This document shows, piece after piece, positions 41,479 through 50,000 of a stretch of DNA of 64,000 bases. The notes below the pieces were generated by a model. The model did no database searches, had not been told where the DNA came from, and saw only the letters and a list, made by a program, of their open reading frames with translations. The DNA comes from Candidatus Freyarchaeota archaeon (GTDB lineage: Archaea > Asgardarchaeota > Jordiarchaeia > Jordiarchaeales > Jordiarchaeaceae). The first letter of the stretch is position 1. Each line of letters begins with the position of its first letter. The position numbers and the translations under genes are program-made. Location: contig JAUQZE010000027.1 in NCBI GenBank assembly GCA_030587365.1, positions 372,001 through 436,000 of the forward strand. Reading direction: 5' to 3'.

Positions 41479-41531
41479 AAACCTCCCTATACTATTATAT
41501 AGAGAAAAATCGTGAAAAAAAGGTGAAAAAA

Positions 41532-42095
41532 ATGAAAGTTTACGTCCCCTTAAAAGAGAAGGAAAATCCTGGACCTACTACTTGGATCGCAAAAATTGGT
41601 TTCGAATCAAATGTAGCTTTTTATGCGGTTTCTGACAGCATGGAAGAGTTATATGACTCCATAGATGAGAAAGCCAAAGAGCACTTTCCCGGACTAATGG
41701 AATTAGAAAAGAGTTTCGTTAATGTAAAAAAGACTCGTTTGGGCGAAGTTGATATACCTGAAAACCTAGTAAACTCAGCCACGAAAAAAATCGAAGAAAG
41801 CGATTTTGAGGATGTAAGAATACCTCCAAGTATTCTGGTTCCGTTAGAGCTGGAGTTGGTCCCTGTAGTGAATTTTGACCTGGAGGATGTAGACTCTGAA
41901 TTCAGTCGATTTGTTGAGGCTAGAAACATATTATCCAAGGAAGAGGTAAAATTCCTTAATAGATTGGATGGTAACTCAAAATTCAAACTGGTTGAAAAGG
42001 AAGACCAGCTAGTTTGGCAGTGTCAAACCGGTGAAGAAAAGGTAGAATACGACGCCTTCAGCGGAAAAGGACTAGTTAAAGGATTAACGAATTGA
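41532..42095 (+). CDS. Unknown protein in the C1 operon
   Basis: This 187-residue protein starts at ATG 41532, six bases after GGTGA. It begins MKVYVPLKEKENPGPTTWIA and has a beta-rich N-terminal third, an acidic middle (LELELVPVVNFDLEDVDS) and a short C-terminal domain ending with VWQCQTGEEKVEYDAF. No domain was recognised. Nineteen bases separate it from the MetF-like gene, so the two are probably co-transcribed. It may be a partner of that enzyme. Confidence 0.6.
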   Translation: MKVYVPLKEKENPGPTTWIAKIGFESNVAFYAVSDSMEELYDSIDEKAKEHFPGLMELEKSFVNVKKTRLGEVDIPENLVNSATKKIEESDFEDVRIPPSILVPLELELVPVVNFDLEDVDSEFSRFVEARNILSKEEVKFLNRLDGNSKFKLVEKEDQLVWQCQTGEEKVEYDAFSGKGLVKGLTN

Positions 42096-42113
42096 ACGGA
42101 GGGAAAAAAAAGG

Positions 42114-42944
42114 ATGATACGTGAAAAAATGGCCCAGGGAGAATTCGTGACTGTAGCGTTATTTGACCCACCTGAGGAGATCAACAATTCCAAATTTCTC
42201 CAAGAGGTGGAGGCTTTCAGAGATTTTGTTGACGCTATTATGGTTCCTGATTCAACTAATGAATATGTCCACATGAGTCCTATTATTCCCTGCATGCATC
42301 TTGCCCAGTTTAATGTGGAACCTATCATGGAAATCGCTTATGGGCGTAGAAGCGAAAAAGCCGTTTTTTCCGATGTCCTAGCAGCATTATCTGTGGGAAT
42401 CCGAAACATAGTGTTTGTAGCAAAAAATGATGATGAAGTGTACATTGAAAAAAATATCCTTGAGGTCATAAAAGAAGTTCGAAAAATGGTAAATGAGCTG
42501 GACTTCAGTAATTCAGAAGAGCGGATAAACCTTAATATTGGTCTCTCTGTGAATCCATTAACCGAAGAAAGGGTTGACTTTAAAGAGGCCAAAGAAGCAG
42601 GCGTAGACTTCATAACCGCATTTGAAACCTATGATCCAGGTCTCATATTTGATATTCTTCATCGAGCAAGAGAGGCAGGTCTATACGTGATAATGAAGAT
42701 CGGCGTATTCACTTCCTTCAACCAAGCCAAATTCGCACACAAATTTATACCAGAACTATCCGTACCCGAAGAACTCTTAGACAAACTATCTAATACTGAA
42801 GACCAGTTAGAAGAGGGCGTCGAATACGCAAGAGAACACATAAAAACCTTAACGGAGCTGGGTGCCGACGGAGTATGCCTTATGCCCTGCAATGAACCAA
42901 AAGCCTACGAGAAGCTTCACAATATCCTAAATCTCAGCGCCTAA
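42114..42944 (+). CDS. Short MetF-like TIM-barrel protein
   Basis: This 276-residue protein resembles the methylenetetrahydrofolate reductase barrel but is shorter and divergent. GEFVTVALFDPPEEIN, FVDAIMVPDSTNEYVHMSP, VEPIMEIAYGRRSEKAVFS and IRNIVFVAKNDD follow the MetF pattern of VTxEFxPP, V-T-D-N and R-D-R-N, but the FAD- and folate-binding residues are altered. GGAGGG lies upstream of ATG 42114. It may act on another one-carbon carrier or have lost reductase activity. The true MetF is encoded at 45846. Confidence 0.7.
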   Translation: MIREKMAQGEFVTVALFDPPEEINNSKFLQEVEAFRDFVDAIMVPDSTNEYVHMSPIIPCMHLAQFNVEPIMEIAYGRRSEKAVFSDVLAALSVGIRNIVFVAKNDDEVYIEKNILEVIKEVRKMVNELDFSNSEERINLNIGLSVNPLTEERVDFKEAKEAGVDFITAFETYDPGLIFDILHRAREAGLYVIMKIGVFTSFNQAKFAHKFIPELSVPEELLDKLSNTEDQLEEGVEYAREHIKTLTELGADGVCLMPCNEPKAYEKLHNILNLSA

Positions 42945-43416
42945 ACTAATATTTGACCTCTAATTTTCTCTCTCTTTTTATAAAATATTTTTAGAAAGTT
43001 ATAATAAGCTTCTAATGTTTAGTCCCAATTCTTCCCAAAAACGGAATTATTAGGCAAAAAATAATCATTTTTTGCTATTTTTCCGATTTCTATTATCTGA
43101 AAGCGTAAGTAAGTGTTCATCTCAGTTCATTATATCCCGATTTTAGGAAAAAATAACACCGTAATATCTCTTTTTCTTATATATTTTATTGAAATTTTTT
43201 TGATTTTTCGGAAAATTTCTCTCAAAATCGATTCTTTTAGCGTGTTTTTCTTCCGTTTTTAATTACTTTTACCCATTTAAAACTATTATTCCTTAACTAT
43301 TTAGCCTTTTAATTTTCCTAATTTTCGGATTCCTATTTCCTAATACGTGACATTTACTTTATAAGTAAAAAGAGTTCAAAACTATCTTAGACAAAGGAAG
43401 GAGGTAGAAACAAAAA
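42945..43416. other. AT-rich spacer before the mer operon
   Basis: This spacer of about 470 bases is very AT-rich, with long T runs. A TATA-like ACTTTATAAGT lies at about 43352-43362, and GGAGG lies upstream of ATG 43417. I see no hairpin or repeat of note. Confidence 0.5.
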
Positions 43417-43728
43417 ATGATGTCATTCTCGAAGGAAAAACTGGCTGCTGTTGAGCTCGCTGAGCTCGTCAGCATGGTAGATGTAAAAGTGAGAGAAAAC
43501 CTAGTGGAAGATCTAATAGACGCTATACTAGAAACCAAAAACCCTGAAGCTATGCCCCAAGAATATGCAAGAGGCGTCCTACAACTCTGGAGACGCGGAA
43601 AGCTAGAATCAAACAACGGATTAAAATTACTCCTCAAAGCAGCGTTGAGTGTGGAACCCGGAAAAACCGCGGAGGTTTTCGAGAACTACGGATGCAAAGA
43701 AATAGCAGATTACATAAGAAGCCCATAA
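43417..43728 (+). CDS. Small helical protein upstream of mer
   Basis: This 103-residue protein is mainly alpha-helical (ELAELVSMVDVKVRENLVED; PQEYARGVLQLWRRGKLES; GKTAEVFENYGCKEIADYI). No cysteine cluster or DNA-binding motif is seen. GGAGGT lies about ten bases before the ATG. It is 64 bases from the mer gene, so it probably belongs to the same transcript. Function unknown. Confidence 0.6.
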   Translation: MMSFSKEKLAAVELAELVSMVDVKVRENLVEDLIDAILETKNPEAMPQEYARGVLQLWRRGKLESNNGLKLLLKAALSVEPGKTAEVFENYGCKEIADYIRSP

Positions 43729-43792
43729 TTTTCTCTCATACTATTCCAAATTGTAGAACCTCAAAAAAATAAATTTTAAGGAAGAAATAAAA

Positions 43793-44785
43793 ATGGTGAA
43801 ACTGGGAATTGAGCTTGTACCCCAACAGAAGATTGATAAAATAGTCGAATACATAAAGCAAGCCGAAGAACACAATTTCGACTTCGCTTGGATCACCGAT
43901 CACTATAACAACCGTAATACCTATGTCACTCTCGCTATGGCTGCGGTGCAGACACAAAAAATCAAAATTGGAACCGGTGTAACAAATCCCTTTCTGGTAA
44001 ACCCGGCAGTAACCGCCTCAGCCATAGCCTCTATCCACGAGGTCTCAAATGGGAGGGCGATCATGGGGATTGGAGCGGGGGACTCTACAACCCTAAAACA
44101 ATTAGGGGTGGAATGGAAAAAACCATTAACCGCCGTCCAAGAAACAATAACCATTGTCAAAAAACTGTGGGCAGGGGAAACCGTCCACCATGAAGGGGAA
44201 GTATTCAACATCAAAAACGCCCGTTTAAACTTCAAAAACAAGTTAGGACCAATTCCAATTTATGTGGGCGCTCAAGGACCAAAAATGTTATCCCTAGCAG
44301 TCGAAATGGGAGACGGAGCACTAATAAACGCTTCACACCCCGTTGACATCGAACCATCCACAACAACAATAAAAGAAGAACTAGCAAAAGGCAACTCTCA
44401 TGATTTCGACATCGCCGCCTACACCAGCTTCTCACTAGCAGACACTCAAGAAGAAGCCAAAAAACTCGCCGCCCCCGTAGTAGCCTTCATAGTAGCAGCA
44501 ACCCCGGCTATAGTACTTGAAAGACACGAAATCTCAGAAGAAAATGCAAACAAAATAAGAGAACTACTAGGACAGGGAAAAATCCCCCAAGCATTCGCCG
44601 CGGTAACAGAAGATATGATAGACGCCTTCTCAATCTCCGGAACAAAAGAAATCTGCACAGAAAAAATGATCGACCTCAAAGAAATCGGAGTATCACAACT
44701 CGTAGTCGGATCACCCATCGCAGAAGACAAAACCAAAGCCATAAAAATCATAGGAGACGAAATCCTACCCGCCCTAAAGCAATAA
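43793..44785 (+). CDS. mer: F420-dependent methylene-H4MPT reductase (Mer)
   Basis: This 330-residue protein belongs to the luciferase-like F420 family and matches Mer: MVKLGIELVPQQKIDKIV, FAWITDHYNNRNTYVTLAM, GTGVTNPFLVNPAVTASAIA, GRAIMGIGAGDSTTLKQLGV and PIPIYVGAQGPKMLSLAVEM. Mer reduces methylene-tetrahydromethanopterin to methyl-tetrahydromethanopterin with reduced F420, a central step in archaeal Wood-Ljungdahl and methanogenesis pathways. Length is normal. Having both Mer and MetV/MetF in the same 4 kb is unusual and suggests either two pterin types or two electron donors. Confidence 0.92.
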   Translation: MVKLGIELVPQQKIDKIVEYIKQAEEHNFDFAWITDHYNNRNTYVTLAMAAVQTQKIKIGTGVTNPFLVNPAVTASAIASIHEVSNGRAIMGIGAGDSTTLKQLGVEWKKPLTAVQETITIVKKLWAGETVHHEGEVFNIKNARLNFKNKLGPIPIYVGAQGPKMLSLAVEMGDGALINASHPVDIEPSTTTIKEELAKGNSHDFDIAAYTSFSLADTQEEAKKLAAPVVAFIVAATPAIVLERHEISEENANKIRELLGQGKIPQAFAAVTEDMIDAFSISGTKEICTEKMIDLKEIGVSQLVVGSPIAEDKTKAIKIIGDEILPALKQ

Positions 44786-45182
44786 ATTTTTTTTAACCAA
44801 TCCTAAAACTCACCCTCATCCACTCTATTAAAGGTTACATTCCCTCTATTACTCTTTAACTAATAACAAAATGGAAATAGTCTACTCACATCTTTTTCAA
44901 AAATAATCACAAAAAAGATTAATACTTATTTTCTCTTTTCACAATAAAACCTTCATAAAACTCTATTTTTTAAAAAAACGAATTCTTATGGTTAGACTAA
45001 ATCAAAACTAATTTTCCCGGATAGGAATCAGTTTAAAACCTATAAAGAAGCTTCCTTATTTATAATATCGTTGCAACTTACAACCTGTAAACATACAGTC
45101 AAAAATATATACTCCTTCATAACCGTAAACACGGGCAAAAACATCAAGCCCCACGCCCAAAAAAAGGAGGCATGCAACAAGA
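44786..45182. other. AT-rich spacer before metVF
   Basis: About 400 bases. A TATA-like TATTTATAATATC is present at about 45057-45068 and an AGGAGG site lies about 11 bases before ATG 45183. No other feature. Confidence 0.5.
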
Positions 45183-45827
45183 ATGATAATCACGAAAGTA
45201 AAAACCGACGAAGAACTCAAAGAAGCTTTAGAACCATTCAACAAACTAGCAGTCGTAGGCTGCGGAACTTGTGCAACTTTGTGCCAGACTGGTGGTGACG
45301 AGCAGGTTAAGGCTATGGTTCAGAGGTTAACGGATATGGGTAAGGAAGTTACTGGTTCGATTGTTATTGAGAGTCCCTGTGACTTGAGGATTGATAAGCG
45401 TGATTTGAAGAGAATTGGTAACGCATTGTCTGATGCTGATGCTCTTCTCGTGTTGTCATGTGGAGTTGGAGTCCAAGTCGTGGGAGAAGCCAGTGATAAA
45501 ATCACCCTAGCAGCATTAGACACAGTGTTCATAGGTGAGGTTGAGCGAATCGGTAAATTCTTTGAGATGTGCAGAGCCTGTGGAGCTTGCATTCTAAACG
45601 AAACGGGAGGAATTTGTCCAATAACCCGATGTGCAAAACACTTACTGAACGGTCCTTGCGGCGGGATGCACGAAGGAAAATGCGAGGTTGGAACTGACAA
45701 AGACTGCGCATGGATACTCATCTATAATCGGCTCAAAGAACAGGGTAGAGACGAGCTTTTCACCAAGTTCAGAGAACCCCGAGACTACAGCGTAAAAGCT
45801 GGACCAGCCGAAATCATATGGAAATAG
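45183..45827 (+). CDS. metV: MetV-type methylenetetrahydrofolate reductase zinc protein
   Basis: This 214-residue protein is the MetV partner of MetF. It has clustered cysteines typical of the family: VVGCGTCATLCQTGGDEQVK, CGVGVQVV, CRACGACILNETGGICPITR, LNGPCGGMHEGKCEVGTDKD. The C-terminus (CAWILIYNRLKEQGR) is the MTHFR C-terminal motif. MetV/MetF complexes in acetogens reduce methylene-tetrahydrofolate using an Fe-S or flavin donor. AAGGAGG precedes the ATG by several bases. The metF gene follows after 18 bases. Confidence 0.88.
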   Translation: MIITKVKTDEELKEALEPFNKLAVVGCGTCATLCQTGGDEQVKAMVQRLTDMGKEVTGSIVIESPCDLRIDKRDLKRIGNALSDADALLVLSCGVGVQVVGEASDKITLAALDTVFIGEVERIGKFFEMCRACGACILNETGGICPITRCAKHLLNGPCGGMHEGKCEVGTDKDCAWILIYNRLKEQGRDELFTKFREPRDYSVKAGPAEIIWK

Positions 45828-45845
45828 AAAGGAGGCTAAAAGAAG

Positions 45846-46769
45846 ATGACACCAATAAAAGAAGTGTATAGTAAGCTTGGACAGAGTTTCAAGGCAGGCA
45901 AATGGACTTGGACTGGAGAGATAGAACCCGAAAAAACAACCAATCTAGAAGAGGTAATTCACACCGCCAAACTGCTCGCAGGACAGGTGGTTGCAGCCAA
46001 CGTTACAGACAACCCGCAATCTTTCGGATGTATGAACAGCCTAGTTCCATCATACCTCATCCAGAAGGAAGCAGGACTAGAAGCCATATGGCAGGTGACC
46101 TGCCGAGACAGAAACCGCCTCGGACTGTTATCTGACATACTCGCAGCAGGCAACCTGGGAATCAAAAACATACTCGCACTAACAGGAGACCACACTGCCT
46201 CAGGAGACAACCCTCAATCCATGCCCGTATTCGACATAGACTCCGCCCAACTCGTATACATGATTAAAAAAATCATGGAAGGTAAAGACCTAGCAGGAAA
46301 CGAAATCGAAAATCCCCCAAAATTCCACATCGGAGTCGCAGGCGCGCCGGGAGCGGATCCCTTTGAGCCAGAAATCCTAAAAATCGAACGCAAAATCAAG
46401 GTAGGCGGCGAGTTCATCCAAACCCAGGTAGTCTTTGACATGGAAGTAGCAAAGAAATTCTTGGACGCGGTCAAGTATCTTAATGTGCCTACTCTGATTG
46501 GGATTTGTCCACTGAAGTCTTTCAAGATGGCCAAGTGGATGGACGAGTTCTGCCCAGGAATTTTTGTTCCTCCAGAAATTTTGGAATCTTTACAAAAGAT
46601 TCAAGAGGCTCCCAAAGAAGAACGACGAGAGAAGACTGATCGATGGAATCTTGAGTTTTTCGAAGACTGGCTAAAAGAGCTTAAGAGCACAACCAGCGCA
46701 GCGGGGTGCCACATAATGGCTGTGGGCTTTGAGTACATTGTTGCTGATATAGTTAAATTGATAAAATAA
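45846..46769 (+). CDS. metF: Methylenetetrahydrofolate reductase (MetF)
   Basis: This 307-residue TIM barrel starts at ATG 45846 after AAAGGAGG. It carries the MetF pattern: WTWTGEIEPEKTTNLEEV, VAANVTDNPQSFGCMNS, IWQVTCRDRNRLGLLSDILA, IKNILALTGDH and FHIGVAGAPGADPFEPEI. The GDH motif contacts FAD, and the Asp in the TGEIEP region and the Asn in TDNP match catalytic positions. It follows metV in the usual order. In archaea it may use tetrahydrofolate or tetrahydromethanopterin, and mer is nearby. It is the complete MetF, unlike the short version at 42114. Confidence 0.9.
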   Translation: MTPIKEVYSKLGQSFKAGKWTWTGEIEPEKTTNLEEVIHTAKLLAGQVVAANVTDNPQSFGCMNSLVPSYLIQKEAGLEAIWQVTCRDRNRLGLLSDILAAGNLGIKNILALTGDHTASGDNPQSMPVFDIDSAQLVYMIKKIMEGKDLAGNEIENPPKFHIGVAGAPGADPFEPEILKIERKIKVGGEFIQTQVVFDMEVAKKFLDAVKYLNVPTLIGICPLKSFKMAKWMDEFCPGIFVPPEILESLQKIQEAPKEERREKTDRWNLEFFEDWLKELKSTTSAAGCHIMAVGFEYIVADIVKLIK

Positions 46770-46879
46770 ACTCCCTCCCTCTTTTTTAATCTTTACTCTC
46801 CTTTTTTATTACCAAGATCAAAAATTATCAACATTACCTAGCAAGAGGCTGGACACTATTTTCCCGTCACACCTGATAT

Positions 46880-47617
46880 TTATTTTTGGTTTAGGAAATC
46901 TGAGAGTTTGTCTATTTTTTCGATTCCTTTTGTGTATATTGGTGATTTTATGGGCGGAGCAATTCCTGTTCCCGTCATTTTCGGCGGGATTAACTTGTAG
47001 GCTGGGTTTGGTGTCCACTGATGACCCTTTTTTGTCTTTATAAGGTAATATGCTGCCCCCCTGGCTTTTTTAATTAGTTCGTAGAATGAGTGAAACTTGT
47101 TCGAGACCCAATTTGCCATGACTAGCGTTTCCGGTCCCTTATTTATTGTTACGTGACCGTGTAGAGGGGGTGATACCCAGAGTTGGCCGGTCTTTGTTTC
47201 TGTTGCCGTGAAAACTTCTATTTTGAGGGGATCTTCGTTACTCATTTTTTGTGAGACGTAGATTGCAGTTCCGTAAAGTACACCGTATATTTCGGGATAA
47301 GAATCTGGGTGATAGTGCCCAGAGGTTTTTCCGTACTCGTCTCCCAGCAGGAAGGCTTTCATTACGGTTATGTCGAATCGCACACTGTACTTTGCAATTA
47401 AGGATCTGTGTTCCTGGAGAGCAATGTCTCTGTACATCCAGTAAGCAATCTCCCCCGTATGAACTTCTAGGTCTCGGCTTCTAGCTACCTTGGAGAGATC
47501 GCCTAGGGTTCTAACGCTTGGTTCTGGAAGCTCCAATTCCTCTGAATCTGAAATCAGCCTATTTGTTCTTCTATCAAAACTTATGGGAAGACCCGAAACT
47601 CTCTTTAAACTAACCAT
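46880..47617 (-). CDS. pgiA: Cupin-type glucose-6-phosphate isomerase
   Basis: This 245-residue protein matches archaeal cupin-type phosphoglucose isomerase: GKTSGHYHPDSYPEIYGVLY, then LWVSPPLHGHVTINKGPETL. The metal-binding HxHx(n)E...H set is complete. It interconverts glucose-6-phosphate and fructose-6-phosphate in gluconeogenesis or glycolysis. The family is known in Thermococcales and some other archaea. A C-terminal 50-residue extension is Pro-rich. A TATA-like element near 47638 suggests a nearly leaderless transcript. Confidence 0.88.
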   Translation of the reverse strand: MVSLKRVSGLPISFDRRTNRLISDSEELELPEPSVRTLGDLSKVARSRDLEVHTGEIAYWMYRDIALQEHRSLIAKYSVRFDITVMKAFLLGDEYGKTSGHYHPDSYPEIYGVLYGTAIYVSQKMSNEDPLKIEVFTATETKTGQLWVSPPLHGHVTINKGPETLVMANWVSNKFHSFYELIKKARGAAYYLIKTKKGHQWTPNPAYKLIPPKMTGTGIAPPIKSPIYTKGIEKIDKLSDFLNQK

Positions 47618-47695
47618 CCCATTCAGCTCTAATGTGTTTATATTTTTGGTTTTTAGTGGTTGTCTGATTGGGGTTTTGGATTTTCTAGAAAGTTG

Positions 47696-48103
47696 TTACT
47701 TGATTTTTTGTAGGCATTCTTCTCTGTTTTTTAAGGCTTCTTTTGCTCTCTCGGTTTTTCCGTCTTTTTCCAGTCTCTCCGCGTACTTTTTATAGAGGTC
47801 TGCCGCCTTCTGGTAGCACTGTTTCATTTTATCTTTGTTTCCTGCTTGCTCGCAGCATTTTCCAGCTCTTTTGAAGTTATCCGCGCTAGTTCCCAGGAAG
47901 TCTTGTTCCATTAAGTTTTCTCCCAATTTTTCAAAACAGTCTGCCGCCTTTAGGAAACTCTCCCTGGCCTTTTCTTCGTTTCCAGCATCTAGGTAGCAGA
48001 CTCCTGCCCATTCGAAATCGTCACCTGCTTCTGCCAAATCATTTTTTTCCAAACTGTGTTCCGCTCTTTGATAGGCTTTATCTGCCTCTTTTTTAAGACT
48101 CAC
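47696..48103 (-). CDS. Small TPR/SNAP-like helical repeat protein
   Basis: This 135-residue protein has about four helical hairpins (AYQRAEHSLEKNDLAEAGDD; KARESFLKAADCFEKLGE; DKMKQCYQKAADLYKKYAER) of the TPR type, also resembling short alpha-SNAP repeats. The start is GTG 48103, with GGGGGT upstream and a TATA-like TTTATAG before it. It is a free-standing adaptor-like protein; the partner is unknown. Confidence 0.78.
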   Translation of the reverse strand: MSLKKEADKAYQRAEHSLEKNDLAEAGDDFEWAGVCYLDAGNEEKARESFLKAADCFEKLGENLMEQDFLGTSADNFKRAGKCCEQAGNKDKMKQCYQKAADLYKKYAERLEKDGKTERAKEALKNREECLQKIK

Positions 48104-48229
48104 TACATAACCCCCTATAAAGTAATAATAATATTAGGATTTTAGATATACTAAACTATTCAAATTTAAATTCTCCCTCTGCTATTAAAATCTAAATTGG
48201 CAGAGTGGGAAAAACCGCGGTGATAGTTT

Positions 48230-49726
48230 TTACTCCGTTTCTTCCTCGACCCAAGAGAATTTTCTTTGGAGGGTTTTTGGGTAGTAGTTTTTCCAATCAT
48301 AGTCTACTTTTTTGCCCCATTCGTAGTACACTCTGGGGTCAATGTAGCTTTTGAGCGAGGTTGTAAGATTGTAGTTTTTGGTTTTCTTCATGCCTTCGAT
48401 CTGAGCCTCTAATTCCTTTACCTTTTCCTTGGATTTTTCGGTTTTCTTTTCTTTTAGTTTTTTGAGACGTTCCTTTTTCTTTTCCAGTGAGCTTTGGAAG
48501 CCTTTGGACACCTGCTTTTTGTGGTTGCAGATTTCGGCGGCTTTGAGGTTTGCTAATCTGGCGGTGTTTTTCTTAACATAGTCTGGGTCATCCTTTGTGG
48601 TTTCAGATTCGTTTAGTTTGGCCTCTACTACTTGTGTAGCGTGATAGGTTCTAAAGACCTTGGCGGTCAATCCTGGCATAACCTCGTCCAGAAACTGGCT
48701 AACATTACTCGATCTCACTCCGGCAAAAATCGCTGATTTTGCTTCCAAAATAAATTCCTCAAAGTTTTTAATCACCTCTTGCGGAAGAGTGACCTCTTTT
48801 TCCCACTGCACCGAATCTTTGCCCAGAAAATTGAATTTTGTTAATCCGTTTTCACCAATTTTAATGTGACTGGGTCTAAGTGTGGTTGCGCCGACGGTAT
48901 CCGCCTCGTCCTTATCCTTCTCATCGCCCACACGAAGCTTCAACAAGTCGATAAGGTAACACACGGTAGCTATCTTTCTTCTCTTAGGGTCTTCTGATGT
49001 TAAGTTATCCTCTATATGTTCTCTAAGCTCTTCTATCTTGTTCTCAAGCTCTCGGGCTTTGTTGAACTTTTCAATTTCTCGCCTCTGCTTTACGTGAGAG
49101 CTGTCCGAAAGCCATACATGCTTTAGTTTTCCGCGTAACTTGTCGTCCCACTTCGCCACCCACATGTAATCTGGTTCCCATACAATTTCTTTCCAGTTTC
49201 CGGGCGGTCTGGGAGCGTCGGTTGAAAGGTTTAGAACAACATCTTCTGGTTTTGGACCCCTTTTCCATTTTCCTCTCAAGGGATGTTTTCCTCTCCCCAT
49301 GAAAATGCTTGAGGGTTCAGCGATATAGTTTGCGATCTCCACTTCTCTCCCATCTACGGTTACATAGCCATACTTCTCTCTGTTCATTTCACGGATTTCC
49401 TTGCGTTCCGCAGCAAGTTTCTTCTTCTCCTCCTTTGACACATTTGCTTTTCTAAGCTTCTCCTCTTCCACATACTTTACAATTTCTGAAAAATCAAAGT
49501 CTTCTCGAGAAACTTTCTCCAGACCTAAAGCTACACCAAAATCATTAAAGAAGTTTTTCGAAAAGACTGGATCCTCCACGTAAACCGTGCCCAGCTTTTT
49601 GACCCACGCCAAAGCCATCTCTTCCTGTTCCGGTTCGAGTTTAATCTTTTTTCCTTTATAAGAGATGGAGAATCCTTTAGCCTCATACTTTGGAAACAGA
49701 ATGCCATTGTGGATTAACTGCTTCAC
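48230..49726 (-). CDS. top1: Eukaryote-like DNA topoisomerase IB
   Basis: This 498-residue protein matches the eukaryotic-type topoisomerase IB core. It includes NFFNDFGVALG, GRGKHPLRGKWKRGPKPEDV, WKEIVWEPDYMWVAKWDDKL, LLKLRVGDEKD, TLRPSHIKIGENGL, FRTYHATQVV (eukaryotic FRTYNAS) and the C-terminal YIDPRVYYEWGKKVDYDW with the catalytic Tyr, then a conserved QRKFSWVEEE-type end. It relaxes supercoils through a 3'-phosphotyrosine link. Among archaea it is known mainly in Thaumarchaeota and related Bathyarchaeia and Caldarchaeia, which supports the host assignment. Length is shorter than the human enzyme because the N-terminal domain is absent. GTG 49726 has GGTGG seven bases upstream. Confidence 0.92.
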   Translation of the reverse strand: MKQLIHNGILFPKYEAKGFSISYKGKKIKLEPEQEEMALAWVKKLGTVYVEDPVFSKNFFNDFGVALGLEKVSREDFDFSEIVKYVEEEKLRKANVSKEEKKKLAAERKEIREMNREKYGYVTVDGREVEIANYIAEPSSIFMGRGKHPLRGKWKRGPKPEDVVLNLSTDAPRPPGNWKEIVWEPDYMWVAKWDDKLRGKLKHVWLSDSSHVKQRREIEKFNKARELENKIEELREHIEDNLTSEDPKRRKIATVCYLIDLLKLRVGDEKDKDEADTVGATTLRPSHIKIGENGLTKFNFLGKDSVQWEKEVTLPQEVIKNFEEFILEAKSAIFAGVRSSNVSQFLDEVMPGLTAKVFRTYHATQVVEAKLNESETTKDDPDYVKKNTARLANLKAAEICNHKKQVSKGFQSSLEKKKERLKKLKEKKTEKSKEKVKELEAQIEGMKKTKNYNLTTSLKSYIDPRVYYEWGKKVDYDWKNYYPKTLQRKFSWVEEETE

Positions 49727-50000
49727 TTAGAACCACCGGCCAAATCTATTATCCTTACACTTTCTATTCGAGTCTTTGAAGTTATTGAACCTATATATGT
49801 TAAAGCCTTTATATCTCTTGTTGAAATTAAAAACCTGTTGGGAAGGAACATTTATTTCATTTATCAACCGTCCCAGTTTTACCAAACAATTGTTAATATT
49901 AAAGACTTTCGATTGATAAAAAAGGGCGCCAGGCATCTCTCTTTTGAATACTGTTTTAAATTCCCATTCCAGTTATTTCTATGTGTGAGGTTTGGTAAAA

